From Lysobacterales bacterium (GTDB lineage Bacteria > Pseudomonadota > Gammaproteobacteria > Xanthomonadales > Rhodanobacteraceae), in the NCBI GenBank assembly GCA_013298265.1, contig JAAFHE010000003.1:1-22492 (forward strand): 22,492 bases of DNA. The letters are read 5' to 3'. Below are positions 1-7,998 of this stretch, one piece after another; position 1 is the stretch's first letter, and each line of letters begins with the position of its first letter. A program made the translations under genes and the position numbers. The notes under the pieces are model-generated. The model was not told the DNA's origin. It ran no database searches and worked only from the letters and a program-made list of their open reading frames with translations.

Positions 1-64
<64 letters not shown>

Positions 65-95
65 GTGAAACGTGTCAACCGCGGCAGTATTTCAA

Positions 96-169
<74 letters not shown>

Positions 170-185
170 TCAAGCTAGAACCGGC

Positions 186-271
186 TGGTGGAGGGAGGTG
201 GATTCGAACCACCGAAGGCGTGAGCCAGCAGATTTACAGTCTGCCCCCGTTGGCCGCTTGGGTATCCCTCC
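186..271 (-). tRNA. tRNA-Tyr (GTA anticodon)
   Basis: A complete 86-nt class II tRNA. Acceptor GGAGGGA pairs with TCCCTCC, followed by discriminator A and an encoded CCA. The anticodon loop CTGTAAA shows GTA, there is a long variable arm, and the T arm GGTGGTTCGAATCCACC is canonical. It is the first gene of the cluster, just downstream of the promoter described at 287-315. Confidence 0.97.
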
Positions 272-286
272 AGCGCGGAGCCCGGC

Positions 287-315
287 ATTCTCGTTATCTG
301 CAGACCGAAAGTCAA
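287..315 (-). promoter_or_regulatory. sigma70-type promoter of the tRNA Tyr-Gly-Thr operon
   Basis: On the minus strand a -35 box TTGACT (310-315) and a -10 box GAGAAT (287-292) are separated by exactly 17 bases (293-309). The stretch just downstream of the -10 is GCCGGGC, a GC-rich discriminator of the kind found in stringently controlled stable-RNA promoters. The tRNA-Tyr 5' end lies at 271, a short leader away. The position and match make this convincing; the stringent control is inferred from the discriminator only. Confidence 0.75.
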
Positions 316-487
316 TGCCGTTGCGGAATGAATTTCTTGGCCGCTGACGAGGACTGCGCGGGGCCGCGGAAGATACCTGTAACGCTCGTCGATGCCAAGC
401 CGTATAGCGCTGAATGCGCTGATCCGTTGCCTGCCCAGTTTCCGCGTTCGGCGCTGAGATAATGTGAACATCCGAAACAAAATGCGC

Positions 488-493
488 TATACA
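488..493 (+). promoter_or_regulatory. possible -10 element for the pilus-like operon
   Basis: TATACA occurs 78 bases before the GTG start of the pilin-like gene, in the locally most AT-rich part of the 272-570 gap. No good -35 box is seen at 16-18 bases upstream. TGTGA at 463 and TCACA at 494 flank the area but are too far apart for a CRP site. Apart from this element and the tRNA promoter I see nothing else in the gap. Confidence 0.3.
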
Positions 494-556
494 TCACAGT
501 TCGGCACAACCCGTGCTTTCCTGCCGTGCCTGCCAACGGGCAGCACGCCCACTACC

Positions 557-561
557 AGAGG
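557..561 (+). promoter_or_regulatory. ribosome binding site that fixes the pilin-like GTG start
   Basis: AGAGG lies 9 bases before GTG at 571. It favours this start over the longer in-frame GTG at 526. The residues between the two starts do not look like protein, and the signal peptide begins properly only from 571. Confidence 0.6.
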
Positions 562-570
562 TATTCCATC

Positions 571-1257
571 GTGACATCGAAACTGCGCTTTGTTCCCCGC
601 CTTGCCGCGCTCGCGCTCGCTTCGGCCGCCTGCTTTCCTTCGGGTGTCTTCGCCCAGGCCCAGGGCTCGGTGGACGTCGACATCACGCTCAACAACGGCA
701 TCACCATCCTTTACTACTACTCCTCGGTCGACGTGAATATCTCGCTGACCGACTTGTTCGGCACTCCTGCTGGCTGCGTCGCCTCGGGCGATACGCGCGC
801 CTGCGCCATCGCGCCGCTGGCTTCGGCCGTGACCGCGGTGCCGACGGCGGGTGAGCTGGTTGCCAACTTCAATATCAATCCGGCTGCCTTGTCGATCAAC
901 GCCGCGGCGGTACCGCTCGTGCTTCAGAATCTCTGGGCCGTGCGCGCCGTCGGCGGTACCGCGAACACCACGACCGTCGCAATCGCGGGCGGCTCGAGCA
1001 CCCTCAACGGCCCGTCCGGCTCAAGCATCGCGATGAGCAACTTCCGCGTGCAGTCGCCGGTGTTCGGCGCCGCCGCGGCGGTCGGCCCCGGCGCCAGCGT
1101 GCAATTCCCGGATCCGGGCCTGGTCACAGCGCGTCCGGGTGACGTTCGCATCGATCTGAACCTGACCGGTGCGACCGTGCTCGGCGACTATTCAACCACC
1201 GGCACGATCGGTTCGAACGCCGACAGCAACTTCACCCTGACCGTCACCAGCACCTGA
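571..1257 (+). CDS. putative major pilin / exported structural subunit of a chaperone-usher-like system
   Basis: A 228-residue protein. Residues 1-28 form a signal peptide (basic MTSKLRFVPR, hydrophobic core, probable cleavage after VFA). The mature part is small-residue- and beta-rich (DVDITLNNGITILYYYSSVD, then many Ala/Gly/Thr/Val) and ends with GDYSTTGTIG and FTLTVTST. That Gly-Asp-Tyr-Ser plus closing-strand pattern resembles the last strand of usher-assembled pilins. I do not recognise a named pilin family; CS1-like or archaic Csu-like pilins are only distant analogies. It is the first gene of six, and the downstream chaperone and usher-like genes support a role as the exported, possibly polymerised, subunit. 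Being first suggests high expression. The next gene is in the same reading frame, two codons past the TGA stop. Confidence 0.6.
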   Translation: MTSKLRFVPRLAALALASAACFPSGVFAQAQGSVDVDITLNNGITILYYYSSVDVNISLTDLFGTPAGCVASGDTRACAIAPLASAVTAVPTAGELVANFNINPAALSINAAAVPLVLQNLWAVRAVGGTANTTTVAIAGGSSTLNGPSGSSIAMSNFRVQSPVFGAAAAVGPGASVQFPDPGLVTARPGDVRIDLNLTGATVLGDYSTTGTIGSNADSNFTLTVTST

Positions 1258-1263
1258 CACGCC

Positions 1264-1842
1264 ATGGCCGCCTTGCTGCCAATGCTGGCCCTGGGGGCGT
1301 CCCTGATCGTGGCCGCGGCATCCCCTAACGGGATGCCGCCCGCCTCGAAGCTGGAACTCGCCAACAGCAGCACCGCAGCGGTGCTTAGCGTCAGCCAGGC
1401 CTCGATCCAGCTGGAACCCATCACCGTGCACGAATTGCTTGGCAATTCCGCACCGATGCAGCCGGCGACGCGCCTCAATGCTCATTTCGACGGCAGCACG
1501 GCGACAGCCGTAGCTGACTTGCGCCCGGCGCCGCTGGCGACGACGATTCGCCGGCGCATTCCGGCCTTGTGGCGCCTGAGCAACCCCAAAGGTGGCAGTT
1601 TGCAGGAACATGTAAAAGTCTCGATCGAAAGCATTGATGGAATACCGGGCGTGCTCAATGCAGCAGACGCCAGCAGCTTGACCGTCCCCGTCTCTGTGAA
1701 GGAGCTTGCGCCGCGCAACGTCGCCATCGGACGTGAGCAGTACGGACTGGAAGGCGACGTCATCCTGGAAATCCCCACCGCGGCGCTCGGTGATGCCACC
1801 CGCTATCGCGGGCGGCTGGTCATCCGCGTCGAAGGCTACTGA
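1264..1842 (+). CDS. small exported protein, possible minor subunit of the pilus-like system
   Basis: A 192-residue protein of unrecognised family. It begins with a hydrophobic stretch (MAALLPMLALGASLIVAAAS) that resembles a signal peptide but lacks the usual basic residues. The rest is beta-type sequence; the end, GDATRYRGRLVIRVEGY, looks like the closing strand of a pilin-type immunoglobulin-like domain. The ATG lies 6 bases after the pilin-like stop in the same frame, with no Shine-Dalgarno sequence, so translation probably depends on reinitiation from the upstream gene. By position between the pilin-like and chaperone genes, it could be a minor or initiating subunit. That is inference, and a fold search would be needed to support it. 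Confidence 0.5.
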   Translation: MAALLPMLALGASLIVAAASPNGMPPASKLELANSSTAAVLSVSQASIQLEPITVHELLGNSAPMQPATRLNAHFDGSTATAVADLRPAPLATTIRRRIPALWRLSNPKGGSLQEHVKVSIESIDGIPGVLNAADASSLTVPVSVKELAPRNVAIGREQYGLEGDVILEIPTAALGDATRYRGRLVIRVEGY

Positions 1843-1846
1843 TCCC

Positions 1847-2677
1847 ATGCATCTACTGCGGTTGATTGCCTCCCTGCTGATCCTCTTTGCCGCTTCCGTC
1901 CCCGCACTGGCCCAGGTCGGCATCAGCCCGGCCTATCACGACCTCAGCGCGACCGAAGCCGGTAAGACCCAGACCTTCCGCCTTTTCAACTACACCGACG
2001 AAGTCAAGCGCGTGCGTGTGTCGCTGGCACCATGGGACGCCGATCCGTCCAACCAGCCCCGCCTGCTGCCGCCCGGCCCGACGACGCTGGATCAGTGGGT
2101 CGTGGTCAACCCGGTCGAATTCGAAGTCAAGCCGCAGTCATCCCAGGCGGTACGCTTCAGCGTGCGCCCGGCCGCGGAACTGCCGAACGGGGAACAGCGC
2201 GTCATGTTCATCTTCGACGAAGTCAGTCCGCCCTCGCCCGACGGCAACATGCGTGCGCGCTTCCAGTTCCGCTCAGCGCTATATGTCCAGACCGGACCCA
2301 CAGCGCGCAAAGGCGACATCGAATCGCTGACCGCTTCGACCGACGGCGCCCGGGTGCGGCTGAAGAATGCGGGCAACGCCAATGTGCGCCTGATAGGTCA
2401 GTTCGCAATCTGGCAGGCCGATGCCTTTCCGGGCGTCGAGGCGACCGCACTGATTTCCGGCCTCGGTACGCCCGATGCCAAGCTTTCACGCGGACAGCTC
2501 ATCGCCAACAGTCTCCCCGGTACGCCGGTGCTGCCTGGCGAAACCCACGACATCACGTTCCCGTTCGGGCCGACGGTGCTCAAGCCGGGCCGCTACGTGC
2601 TCGACCTCAATGGCAAGCTCGGCGACGCGGTGCTCGACCGCTCGGTCGAGTTCGTCGTCGGCGCTGCGGCGCGCTGA
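1847..2677 (+). CDS. periplasmic PapD-like pilus assembly chaperone
   Basis: A 276-residue protein with a clear signal peptide (MHLLRLIASLLILFAASVPALA). The mature part has the two-domain chaperone pattern. An N-terminal Ig-like domain starts VGISPAYHDL, continues with FRLFNYTDEVKRVRVSL, and includes the F1-G1-type segment VEFEVKPQSSQAVRFSVRP, followed by GEQRVMFIFDEV, equivalent to the family's drES-x-F strand. The C-terminal domain runs from about residue 155. Such chaperones cap subunits in the periplasm and deliver them to the usher. At 276 residues it is longer than classical PapD. The ATG was chosen over the in-frame start at 1706 because only here does a signal peptide begin; the upstream stretch overlaps the preceding gene. 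It starts 4 bases after that gene and ends 3 before the usher-like gene. Confidence 0.75.
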   Translation: MHLLRLIASLLILFAASVPALAQVGISPAYHDLSATEAGKTQTFRLFNYTDEVKRVRVSLAPWDADPSNQPRLLPPGPTTLDQWVVVNPVEFEVKPQSSQAVRFSVRPAAELPNGEQRVMFIFDEVSPPSPDGNMRARFQFRSALYVQTGPTARKGDIESLTASTDGARVRLKNAGNANVRLIGQFAIWQADAFPGVEATALISGLGTPDAKLSRGQLIANSLPGTPVLPGETHDITFPFGPTVLKPGRYVLDLNGKLGDAVLDRSVEFVVGAAAR

Positions 2678-2680
2678 ATC

Positions 2681-5266
2681 GTGGCAACGCGGTTCCACTG
2701 TGCGCTGGCTCTTTCCGGGGCCATCGCGAGCCTGCTCGCCGCAGGCGCGGTGGAAGCCGCACCTGCACCGGCGCCGCGCCCGGAGTTCTCCTCCTTTGGC
2801 GCAGCGATTCCGTCGAGCACGCAGAAGCAGGTGTTGCTGGTCGTACCGATCCTCAACAAGAAAGAAGTCGACGCGAGCCTGGCCCTGTTGCGCCAGCCAG
2901 ACGGGCGCGATTTCGTGAGCGTCGATGACTTCACCCAACTCTGCGCAATCGGCAGCCGGCGCGAAGCCGACGGCAGCATCCACCTGAGCACCCCGCTTGG
3001 CGAAGCACTGCTGACGGGCGAGGTGCTGCTTGACGACAACGGCGTGACCTACGTCGACGTGGCTGCGCTGTCGACGGTTCTCGCCGCCCAGGTCGCGTTC
3101 GACCCAGGCGAGTACGCACTGCGCGTCCTACTGCCCTGGACGCCGGGTGTCGATGCCGACGGCAGGTTGCCGACGCGCGACGAGGGTCCGGTCGACATCC
3201 GCGCGCCGCGCGCCAGCCTGTCGCGTTGGCGCAGCGAAGTCATGACGGTCCAGTCCAACGGCGACCTGTCCAGCGCGGCCAACCATCGCCTGGTCGGCGC
3301 ACTCGGCCCGGGCAACTGGCGTGCGGATTTCAGTCACTATCTGACCGGTGACGACCGCGGCATCGACGTAGGTGCCCTGTCGTGGCGGCTGGATCGTGGC
3401 AATTCGCGCTACCTGATCGGACAGGAACGTGTCTTCCTGCATCCGCTGCTGCAGTCCTTCGACCTGGCCGGCGCGCAGTACGCGTGGACCAACCGGCCGG
3501 GCCAGGTATTCGATTCCAGCCTGGGCGACGCCGGCCAGCTGCTCGCCTACCAGGCGCGACCGACCAGCACGATCCGCGGCAGCGGCCCGCCCGGCGGCAC
3601 GGCGGAACTGCGCTACGCCGGCACCGTGTTCGCGCGCCAGACCATACGCCTCGACGGTCGCTACGAATTCACCGACGTTCCCGCGGCGCCGGGCGATGCG
3701 ATTCCCGTCGAAGTCGCGGTCTACGAATTCGGCGACAACGGCACGCCGCTGCGCGTGGACCACACCTATTCCCAGGCCAGCAACCTGCAGCTGCCGGCCG
3801 GCGCCCAGGCGCACTACCTCGGCGCGGGCAGCAACGGTTTTCTGCTCGATGACCCGCGTATCGGCAACGGCAGCGCGGCCTTCTACCAGTTCCGCCGCGG
3901 CCTGAGTGAACGCTTCACCGGCGACCTGATCATCCAGTCCGTCGGCGGACGCACGCAGAGCGTGATCGGCACCGCCGCCAACCTCGGCATGGCAGGTAGC
4001 TGGGCGGGCTATGTCGGCCGCGACGACAACGGCAGCGAGGCACGCCAGGTGCTCGGCGACGGCCAGCGCGGACCGTGGTTCTGGCGCGCAAACTGGCTGG
4101 AGTACGGCGCCGGCTACCAGACCGACCAGACCGTCGCCAGCCACAACCTGCGCGTCGAGGCGGGCCGCACGATCGGCACCAACCTGCGCGTCGCGCTGAT
4201 CCATGCGAACGCCAGCGTGACCGGCGCGGAGGACATCAAGTACACCTTGCCCGCCGTGAGCTGGCGCCCCACAAGGAATCTGCAGCTGTCGGCGCGACCG
4301 GAGTACGACGGCCGATATTCGTACGACGCGCAATGGGGCGTGCGCCGTGGCACGCGGCTGTCGGCGACGCGCTACGGCAACCTGAGCCAGGTCGGCGTCG
4401 ACCAGGCCTTCGGCCGGAACTCCCGTCTAGCCGTGATGGCGCAGCATGACAGCGACCGCGGCAATCGTCTCAGCGCGATCTTCCAGCGCTATCAGCCGGG
4501 GGTCTCAGGACTGGCCTGGTCGGCTGGCGTACTGCACGGCGAAGGCCGCAGCGGGTTCATCGCCGACGCCAGCATGGAGCTGCGGCCTGGCCTGAGCGCG
4601 CGCCTGCAGGCCGTGCGCGACCCGCTCGCACCGGCCAACGGCACCGTGGTCGGTCTTTCCGTGATCGCCGATTTCGCTGTGACCGGTGCCGGCCTCGCGC
4701 GCGGTGGCGCCAATCTCGGTCAGGTGCGCGACGGCGGCGTCTCCGGCCTGATCGGCCAGGGCTCACGCGCCGGCGGCATCGACCTGTCCGGCGTGCCGGT
4801 GCTTGTCGACGGCCATGTGCGTGCGCGCAGTGACGCAGACGGGCGCTTCCACGTGCCGAACCTCGCGCCCGGCGTACACCGCGTCGAACTGGACAGCGAG
4901 GGCCTGCCGATCGAGTTCAGCGTGCATGAGGCGCCACGCCGCGTCGAAGTCCGCGCCGGCAGTCTGACGCGGGTCGATTTCACGCTTGACCTGCGCCTGG
5001 GCCTGGCTGGCCAGCTACGCGCGCCCGACGGCAAGGCGCTAGGCGGGATCGACATCCACCTGGTCGACACAGGGCAGTCCATCCAGGGGCGTGCGCGCAG
5101 CAATACCTATGGCTACTACCGCATCGACGGCATCGCGCCGGGCCGCTACGAGCTGCGCGCGATGGCGCCGGACGGCCGCGTTCTGGCGCGCAAGGACGTG
5201 TTGCTCGATGATCGTTTCCTGTTCGGACAGGAACTCACCACCGCTGCACAAGGCCTATCGCCATGA
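2681..5266 (+). CDS. usher-like outer-membrane protein with carboxypeptidase-regulatory-like domains
   Basis: An 861-residue exported protein starting with GTG 3 bases after the chaperone stop. Residues 1-27 form a signal peptide. Residues about 45-150 (VLLVVPILNKKEVDASLALL, then DNGVTYVDVAALSTVL) resemble the N-terminal periplasmic domain of archaic ushers. A long alternation of amphipathic strands (about 175-290 and 390-690) fits a beta-barrel, interrupted near 290-350 by a plug-like Ig domain (STIRGSGPPGGTAELRYAG, then DGRYEFTDVPAAPGDAI). Two small Greek-key-type domains close the protein (about 703-747 and 774-827, each with a G-R/Y-F/Y-x-I/V-x-x-L/I-A-P-G motif). The role inferred is the translocation pore for subunits handed over by the chaperone. 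It lacks the classical C-terminal cysteine pair, so it is divergent, and an automatic pipeline might only call the regulatory-like domains. Confidence 0.65.
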   Translation: MATRFHCALALSGAIASLLAAGAVEAAPAPAPRPEFSSFGAAIPSSTQKQVLLVVPILNKKEVDASLALLRQPDGRDFVSVDDFTQLCAIGSRREADGSIHLSTPLGEALLTGEVLLDDNGVTYVDVAALSTVLAAQVAFDPGEYALRVLLPWTPGVDADGRLPTRDEGPVDIRAPRASLSRWRSEVMTVQSNGDLSSAANHRLVGALGPGNWRADFSHYLTGDDRGIDVGALSWRLDRGNSRYLIGQERVFLHPLLQSFDLAGAQYAWTNRPGQVFDSSLGDAGQLLAYQARPTSTIRGSGPPGGTAELRYAGTVFARQTIRLDGRYEFTDVPAAPGDAIPVEVAVYEFGDNGTPLRVDHTYSQASNLQLPAGAQAHYLGAGSNGFLLDDPRIGNGSAAFYQFRRGLSERFTGDLIIQSVGGRTQSVIGTAANLGMAGSWAGYVGRDDNGSEARQVLGDGQRGPWFWRANWLEYGAGYQTDQTVASHNLRVEAGRTIGTNLRVALIHANASVTGAEDIKYTLPAVSWRPTRNLQLSARPEYDGRYSYDAQWGVRRGTRLSATRYGNLSQVGVDQAFGRNSRLAVMAQHDSDRGNRLSAIFQRYQPGVSGLAWSAGVLHGEGRSGFIADASMELRPGLSARLQAVRDPLAPANGTVVGLSVIADFAVTGAGLARGGANLGQVRDGGVSGLIGQGSRAGGIDLSGVPVLVDGHVRARSDADGRFHVPNLAPGVHRVELDSEGLPIEFSVHEAPRRVEVRAGSLTRVDFTLDLRLGLAGQLRAPDGKALGGIDIHLVDTGQSIQGRARSNTYGYYRIDGIAPGRYELRAMAPDGRVLARKDVLLDDRFLFGQELTTAAQGLSP

Positions 5267-7179
5267 GCACTGTTTCCTATCGCGCACGTCAGCTGCTGTT
5301 GGGCCTGGTGGCGCTGACGCCACTCGCCCAAGCGCAGATTCCGGTCAACGGGGGGTTCGAGACCGGCACCATTGCAAGCTGGACCGCCGGCGGCGACACC
5401 CGCGCCGACGCGATTCGCGCGAGCTATGTCAGCGGCACGATCGTGATTCCCGAAGGCACTTGGGCCGGCGCGATTTCCAGCGGTCCGGGCGCGAGGACCA
5501 GCGGACCGCTGGATTTCGACGGCTTCGGGGGCAACAACGACTATGACCTGTCGTGGCTGGAATCGACATCGGCGGTCACCTTCAGCCCAGCCTTCGTCGC
5601 GTTCGACTGGGCATTCGCCTCCAGCGAACAGAACGAGCCCGACCAGTTCGACGACGTGATGGACCTGAAAGCCGACGGTGTGCGCATCTTTTCGCGCTCC
5701 AGCTGCAAGCTCAACGGATCAAGCTATTCGCCGCTCGCCAACGCGAGCTGCCAGAACGCGGCCGTCGTCAACAATACGATCAGCAATCCCGCCACGCTGA
5801 ACACCGTCAACCTGCGCTTCGGACCGCCGTCGTTCCAGCGTGCCTGCCTGGAGATCCCCGCGGCCACGCTCACCGACAACAGCGTGACCCTGCGCTTCAG
5901 CGTCGCCGACAGCAACGACCGCGCCGTCGACTCCACGTTGTTCATCGACGACGTGCAGATCAAGACCTCCTGCAACGAAATCGGCAGCATCGTGCAGCGC
6001 ACCGTCACCACCGGGCGCAACGTCGAACTCAAGGGCGGCACGTTCTTCTTCCGCGGCGCCAACGCGCGCCTGATCGCCAACAACTCGACCGGCGAGACCG
6101 TCGCCTTCGTCACCAGTGCCGACCTGGGCAGCAACCCCAACCTGCTCGACCAGATCTACATCTGGAACGGCACGGCATTCACCCGCGCCACCGGCTTCAA
6201 CGTGACCAGCGGCGGCGGCATCTCCGGGCTCGCCATGTCCTACCAGGACGGCGGCCGCTACCTCGCGATCGCCGCGCGCCTGACGGATACCGCGACCACG
6301 CAGATCTACCGCTACGATCGCAATACCAACACGTTCCTGACGCTGACCAGCACGCCGGCCGGCTGCGAGAACGGCACGCCGACCATCGACGGCGACGGCA
6401 ACGTCGTCGCGTTCGAATCGACCTGCAACGCGCTGACCGGTTCGGGAACAGCGAAGAAGATCGTGGTCTGGAACGGCACGACCAACAGCAGTTCGCTGTT
6501 CGGCACAACGAACAACTGCACGATGGCCGAGCCGGCGCTGACCAAAAACAACAACGGCCGCTATCTCCTCTTCAAGTCCACCTGCGTGCACACCAGCGCC
6601 AACGCCGATGCCAACTTCGAGATCTACCGCTTCGACCGCGGCGCTGCCGGCACCAACAGCGGCACCACGGCCGCCAATTTCACGCGCATCACCGACACAA
6701 CCACGAACGGCGCCGGCGGCCCGCAGACCAACAACAGCTCGGCCGTGCTCGACGGCAGCACGAACGGCACCTACGCCTATTTCCTGTCGGACGGCAACCT
6801 CACACCGAGCGCGGCGAACTTCAACACCGATTTTTCCTCGGAAATATTCCGCTACGAAGTCGGCGCCGGCACGCCGATGACCCAGCGCACGAACAGCTCC
6901 GACGACGCCTATATCGGGGTCGACGTCGAGACCGACGGCACGCTCAACTACGCCTACGAGCGCATCAGTCTGCTCAACGGCCAGTTCTCGGTGGGCCAGC
7001 GCCGCGTCAACGGCACCAGCGACATCGAGAACAACCTCGCCACCGGCCTGACCACCAACGGCGCGCGGATCGGCCGCACCAGCACCGTCATCCCGGTCGT
7101 GAACTTCATATCGGCGGAGAATTTCCTCGGCACCAATGCCGACCGGAATGCCGAGATCTGGCAGGGGAGAGTGCAATGA
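5263..7179 (+). CDS. secreted beta-sandwich plus beta-propeller protein, candidate adhesin of the pilus-like system
   Basis: A 638-residue protein with a signal peptide (cleavage after about residue 25, AQA). Residues about 27-235 form a lectin-like or anchor-type beta-sandwich: it opens NGGFETGTIASW and ends DSTLFIDDVQI, with several cysteines. Residues about 245-638 repeat a pattern of a G-x-x-V/L-A/F-F strand and an E/Q-I-Y/F/W-x-Y/W/F strand (DQIYIW, TQIYRYD, KKIVVW, FEIYRFD, SEIFRYE, AEIWQG), which fits a TolB/WD40-like propeller of about seven blades. The ATG overlaps the usher-like stop as ATGA, so translation is coupled. Its place directly after the usher-like gene, where tip adhesins often lie, suggests a surface-exposed binding role. 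Neither the ligand nor attachment to a fibre can be read from sequence. Confidence 0.6.
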   Translation: MSTVSYRARQLLLGLVALTPLAQAQIPVNGGFETGTIASWTAGGDTRADAIRASYVSGTIVIPEGTWAGAISSGPGARTSGPLDFDGFGGNNDYDLSWLESTSAVTFSPAFVAFDWAFASSEQNEPDQFDDVMDLKADGVRIFSRSSCKLNGSSYSPLANASCQNAAVVNNTISNPATLNTVNLRFGPPSFQRACLEIPAATLTDNSVTLRFSVADSNDRAVDSTLFIDDVQIKTSCNEIGSIVQRTVTTGRNVELKGGTFFFRGANARLIANNSTGETVAFVTSADLGSNPNLLDQIYIWNGTAFTRATGFNVTSGGGISGLAMSYQDGGRYLAIAARLTDTATTQIYRYDRNTNTFLTLTSTPAGCENGTPTIDGDGNVVAFESTCNALTGSGTAKKIVVWNGTTNSSSLFGTTNNCTMAEPALTKNNNGRYLLFKSTCVHTSANADANFEIYRFDRGAAGTNSGTTAANFTRITDTTTNGAGGPQTNNSSAVLDGSTNGTYAYFLSDGNLTPSAANFNTDFSSEIFRYEVGAGTPMTQRTNSSDDAYIGVDVETDGTLNYAYERISLLNGQFSVGQRRVNGTSDIENNLATGLTTNGARIGRTSTVIPVVNFISAENFLGTNADRNAEIWQGRVQ

Positions 7180-7982
7180 ACCACCGCGCCGCATCGCTGT
7201 TGCTTCTCGCGGCACTGGCCGCACCCTGCCAGGCCGGCACCAACCCGCGCGCGCAGCTGACCCAGCTCGATGGCTACGGCCATTTCGCGTCGGCCGACCC
7301 GGCGCTGTGCACCTACGCACCCATCGACGTCGACGGTGGCACGACGCTGAACCCGATTGCGGCATCGCCTTCCGCCACCGCCCTAGACGACGGCGCGGCC
7401 ACGTTCGCGCTGAGCCAGCCGTTCCGTTTCTTCGGCACGGACTACGGCACCCTGGTCGTGTCGACCAACGGCTACGTCGCCTTCGCGGCGGGCCTCGCCG
7501 AGGAAAACGGCGGCGATTTCAGCAACGACATCTATCTGCCCGCGGTACCCGACAACGCGCCTTTCGCCGCCGCGCGCCTGCTGGCCTATCACGATGAACT
7601 GAGCGGCGAAGGCGCAGGCGCCACGCTGACGCAGCAGTTCTTCGCGACCTGCCCGCGCCCGTCCGGCCTGATCGCTGACGAAGCCTGCAGCGTGGTGCGC
7701 TGGAAAAATTGGAATCGCCTCGGCGACAACCAGCCTCTGACGTTTCAGCTCGTGCTGTATCACGCCAGCCAGGCTGCAGTCGTGCAGTACACCGCGCTCG
7801 ACGCGACGGCCGGCAGTTCGGCCTGCGCCGGCCTGCAATCCGACGGTGCCGCCGACGGCGGTGCCTGGAGCTGCAACGGCACACGCACCCTGGAAACCGG
7901 TACCGCGCTGTGCCTGTTCGATCCGGCCCACCTGCCCTCGACGAGCAACGACAGCCTGTTTGCCAACGGTTTCGAGTCCTAG
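7176..7982 (+). CDS. secreted nidogen-like domain protein, last gene of the pilus-like operon
   Basis: A 268-residue exported protein with signal peptide MNHRAASLLLLAALAAPCQA. The core resembles a NIDO (nidogen-like) extracellular beta-domain: FRFFGTDYGTLVVSTNGYVA, then a section ending ACSVVRWKNWN, then LTFQLVLYHASQAAVVQY. Several cysteines suggest disulphides. The protein closes with NDSLFANGFES, a short tail also seen in variant form on the 8629-9645 protein. The ATG overlaps the previous stop as ATGA and has a good Shine-Dalgarno (GGGGAG, 7163-7168), so it belongs to the operon. It may be a second surface adhesin or a matrix component; function is not assignable from sequence. Its reading frame happens to be open far upstream, but that part is a composition artefact. 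Confidence 0.6.
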   Translation: MNHRAASLLLLAALAAPCQAGTNPRAQLTQLDGYGHFASADPALCTYAPIDVDGGTTLNPIAASPSATALDDGAATFALSQPFRFFGTDYGTLVVSTNGYVAFAAGLAEENGGDFSNDIYLPAVPDNAPFAAARLLAYHDELSGEGAGATLTQQFFATCPRPSGLIADEACSVVRWKNWNRLGDNQPLTFQLVLYHASQAAVVQYTALDATAGSSACAGLQSDGAADGGAWSCNGTRTLETGTALCLFDPAHLPSTSNDSLFANGFES

Positions 7983-7998
7983 CCCATGACGACCGCGC

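Noticed and set aside
175..480. Open frames in the tRNA-Tyr and upstream region
   Set aside because: They run through the tRNA gene and its promoter, and the peptides have no protein-like features.
463..498. TGTGA and TCACA as a CRP-type operator
   Set aside because: The half-sites are 26 bases apart, whereas a CRP site needs 6.
5553..7175. Long open frame upstream of and in frame with the nidogen-like gene
   Set aside because: It is rich in Arg, His and Gln and low in hydrophobic residues, the signature of a frame-shifted shadow of the propeller gene. The ATG at 7176 has a ribosome binding site and starts a signal peptide.
5719..7365. 548-codon antisense open frame across the propeller and nidogen-like genes
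   Set aside because: GC-rich codon bias keeps antisense frames open. The translation has no recognisable domain and the sense strand encodes a coherent exported protein.
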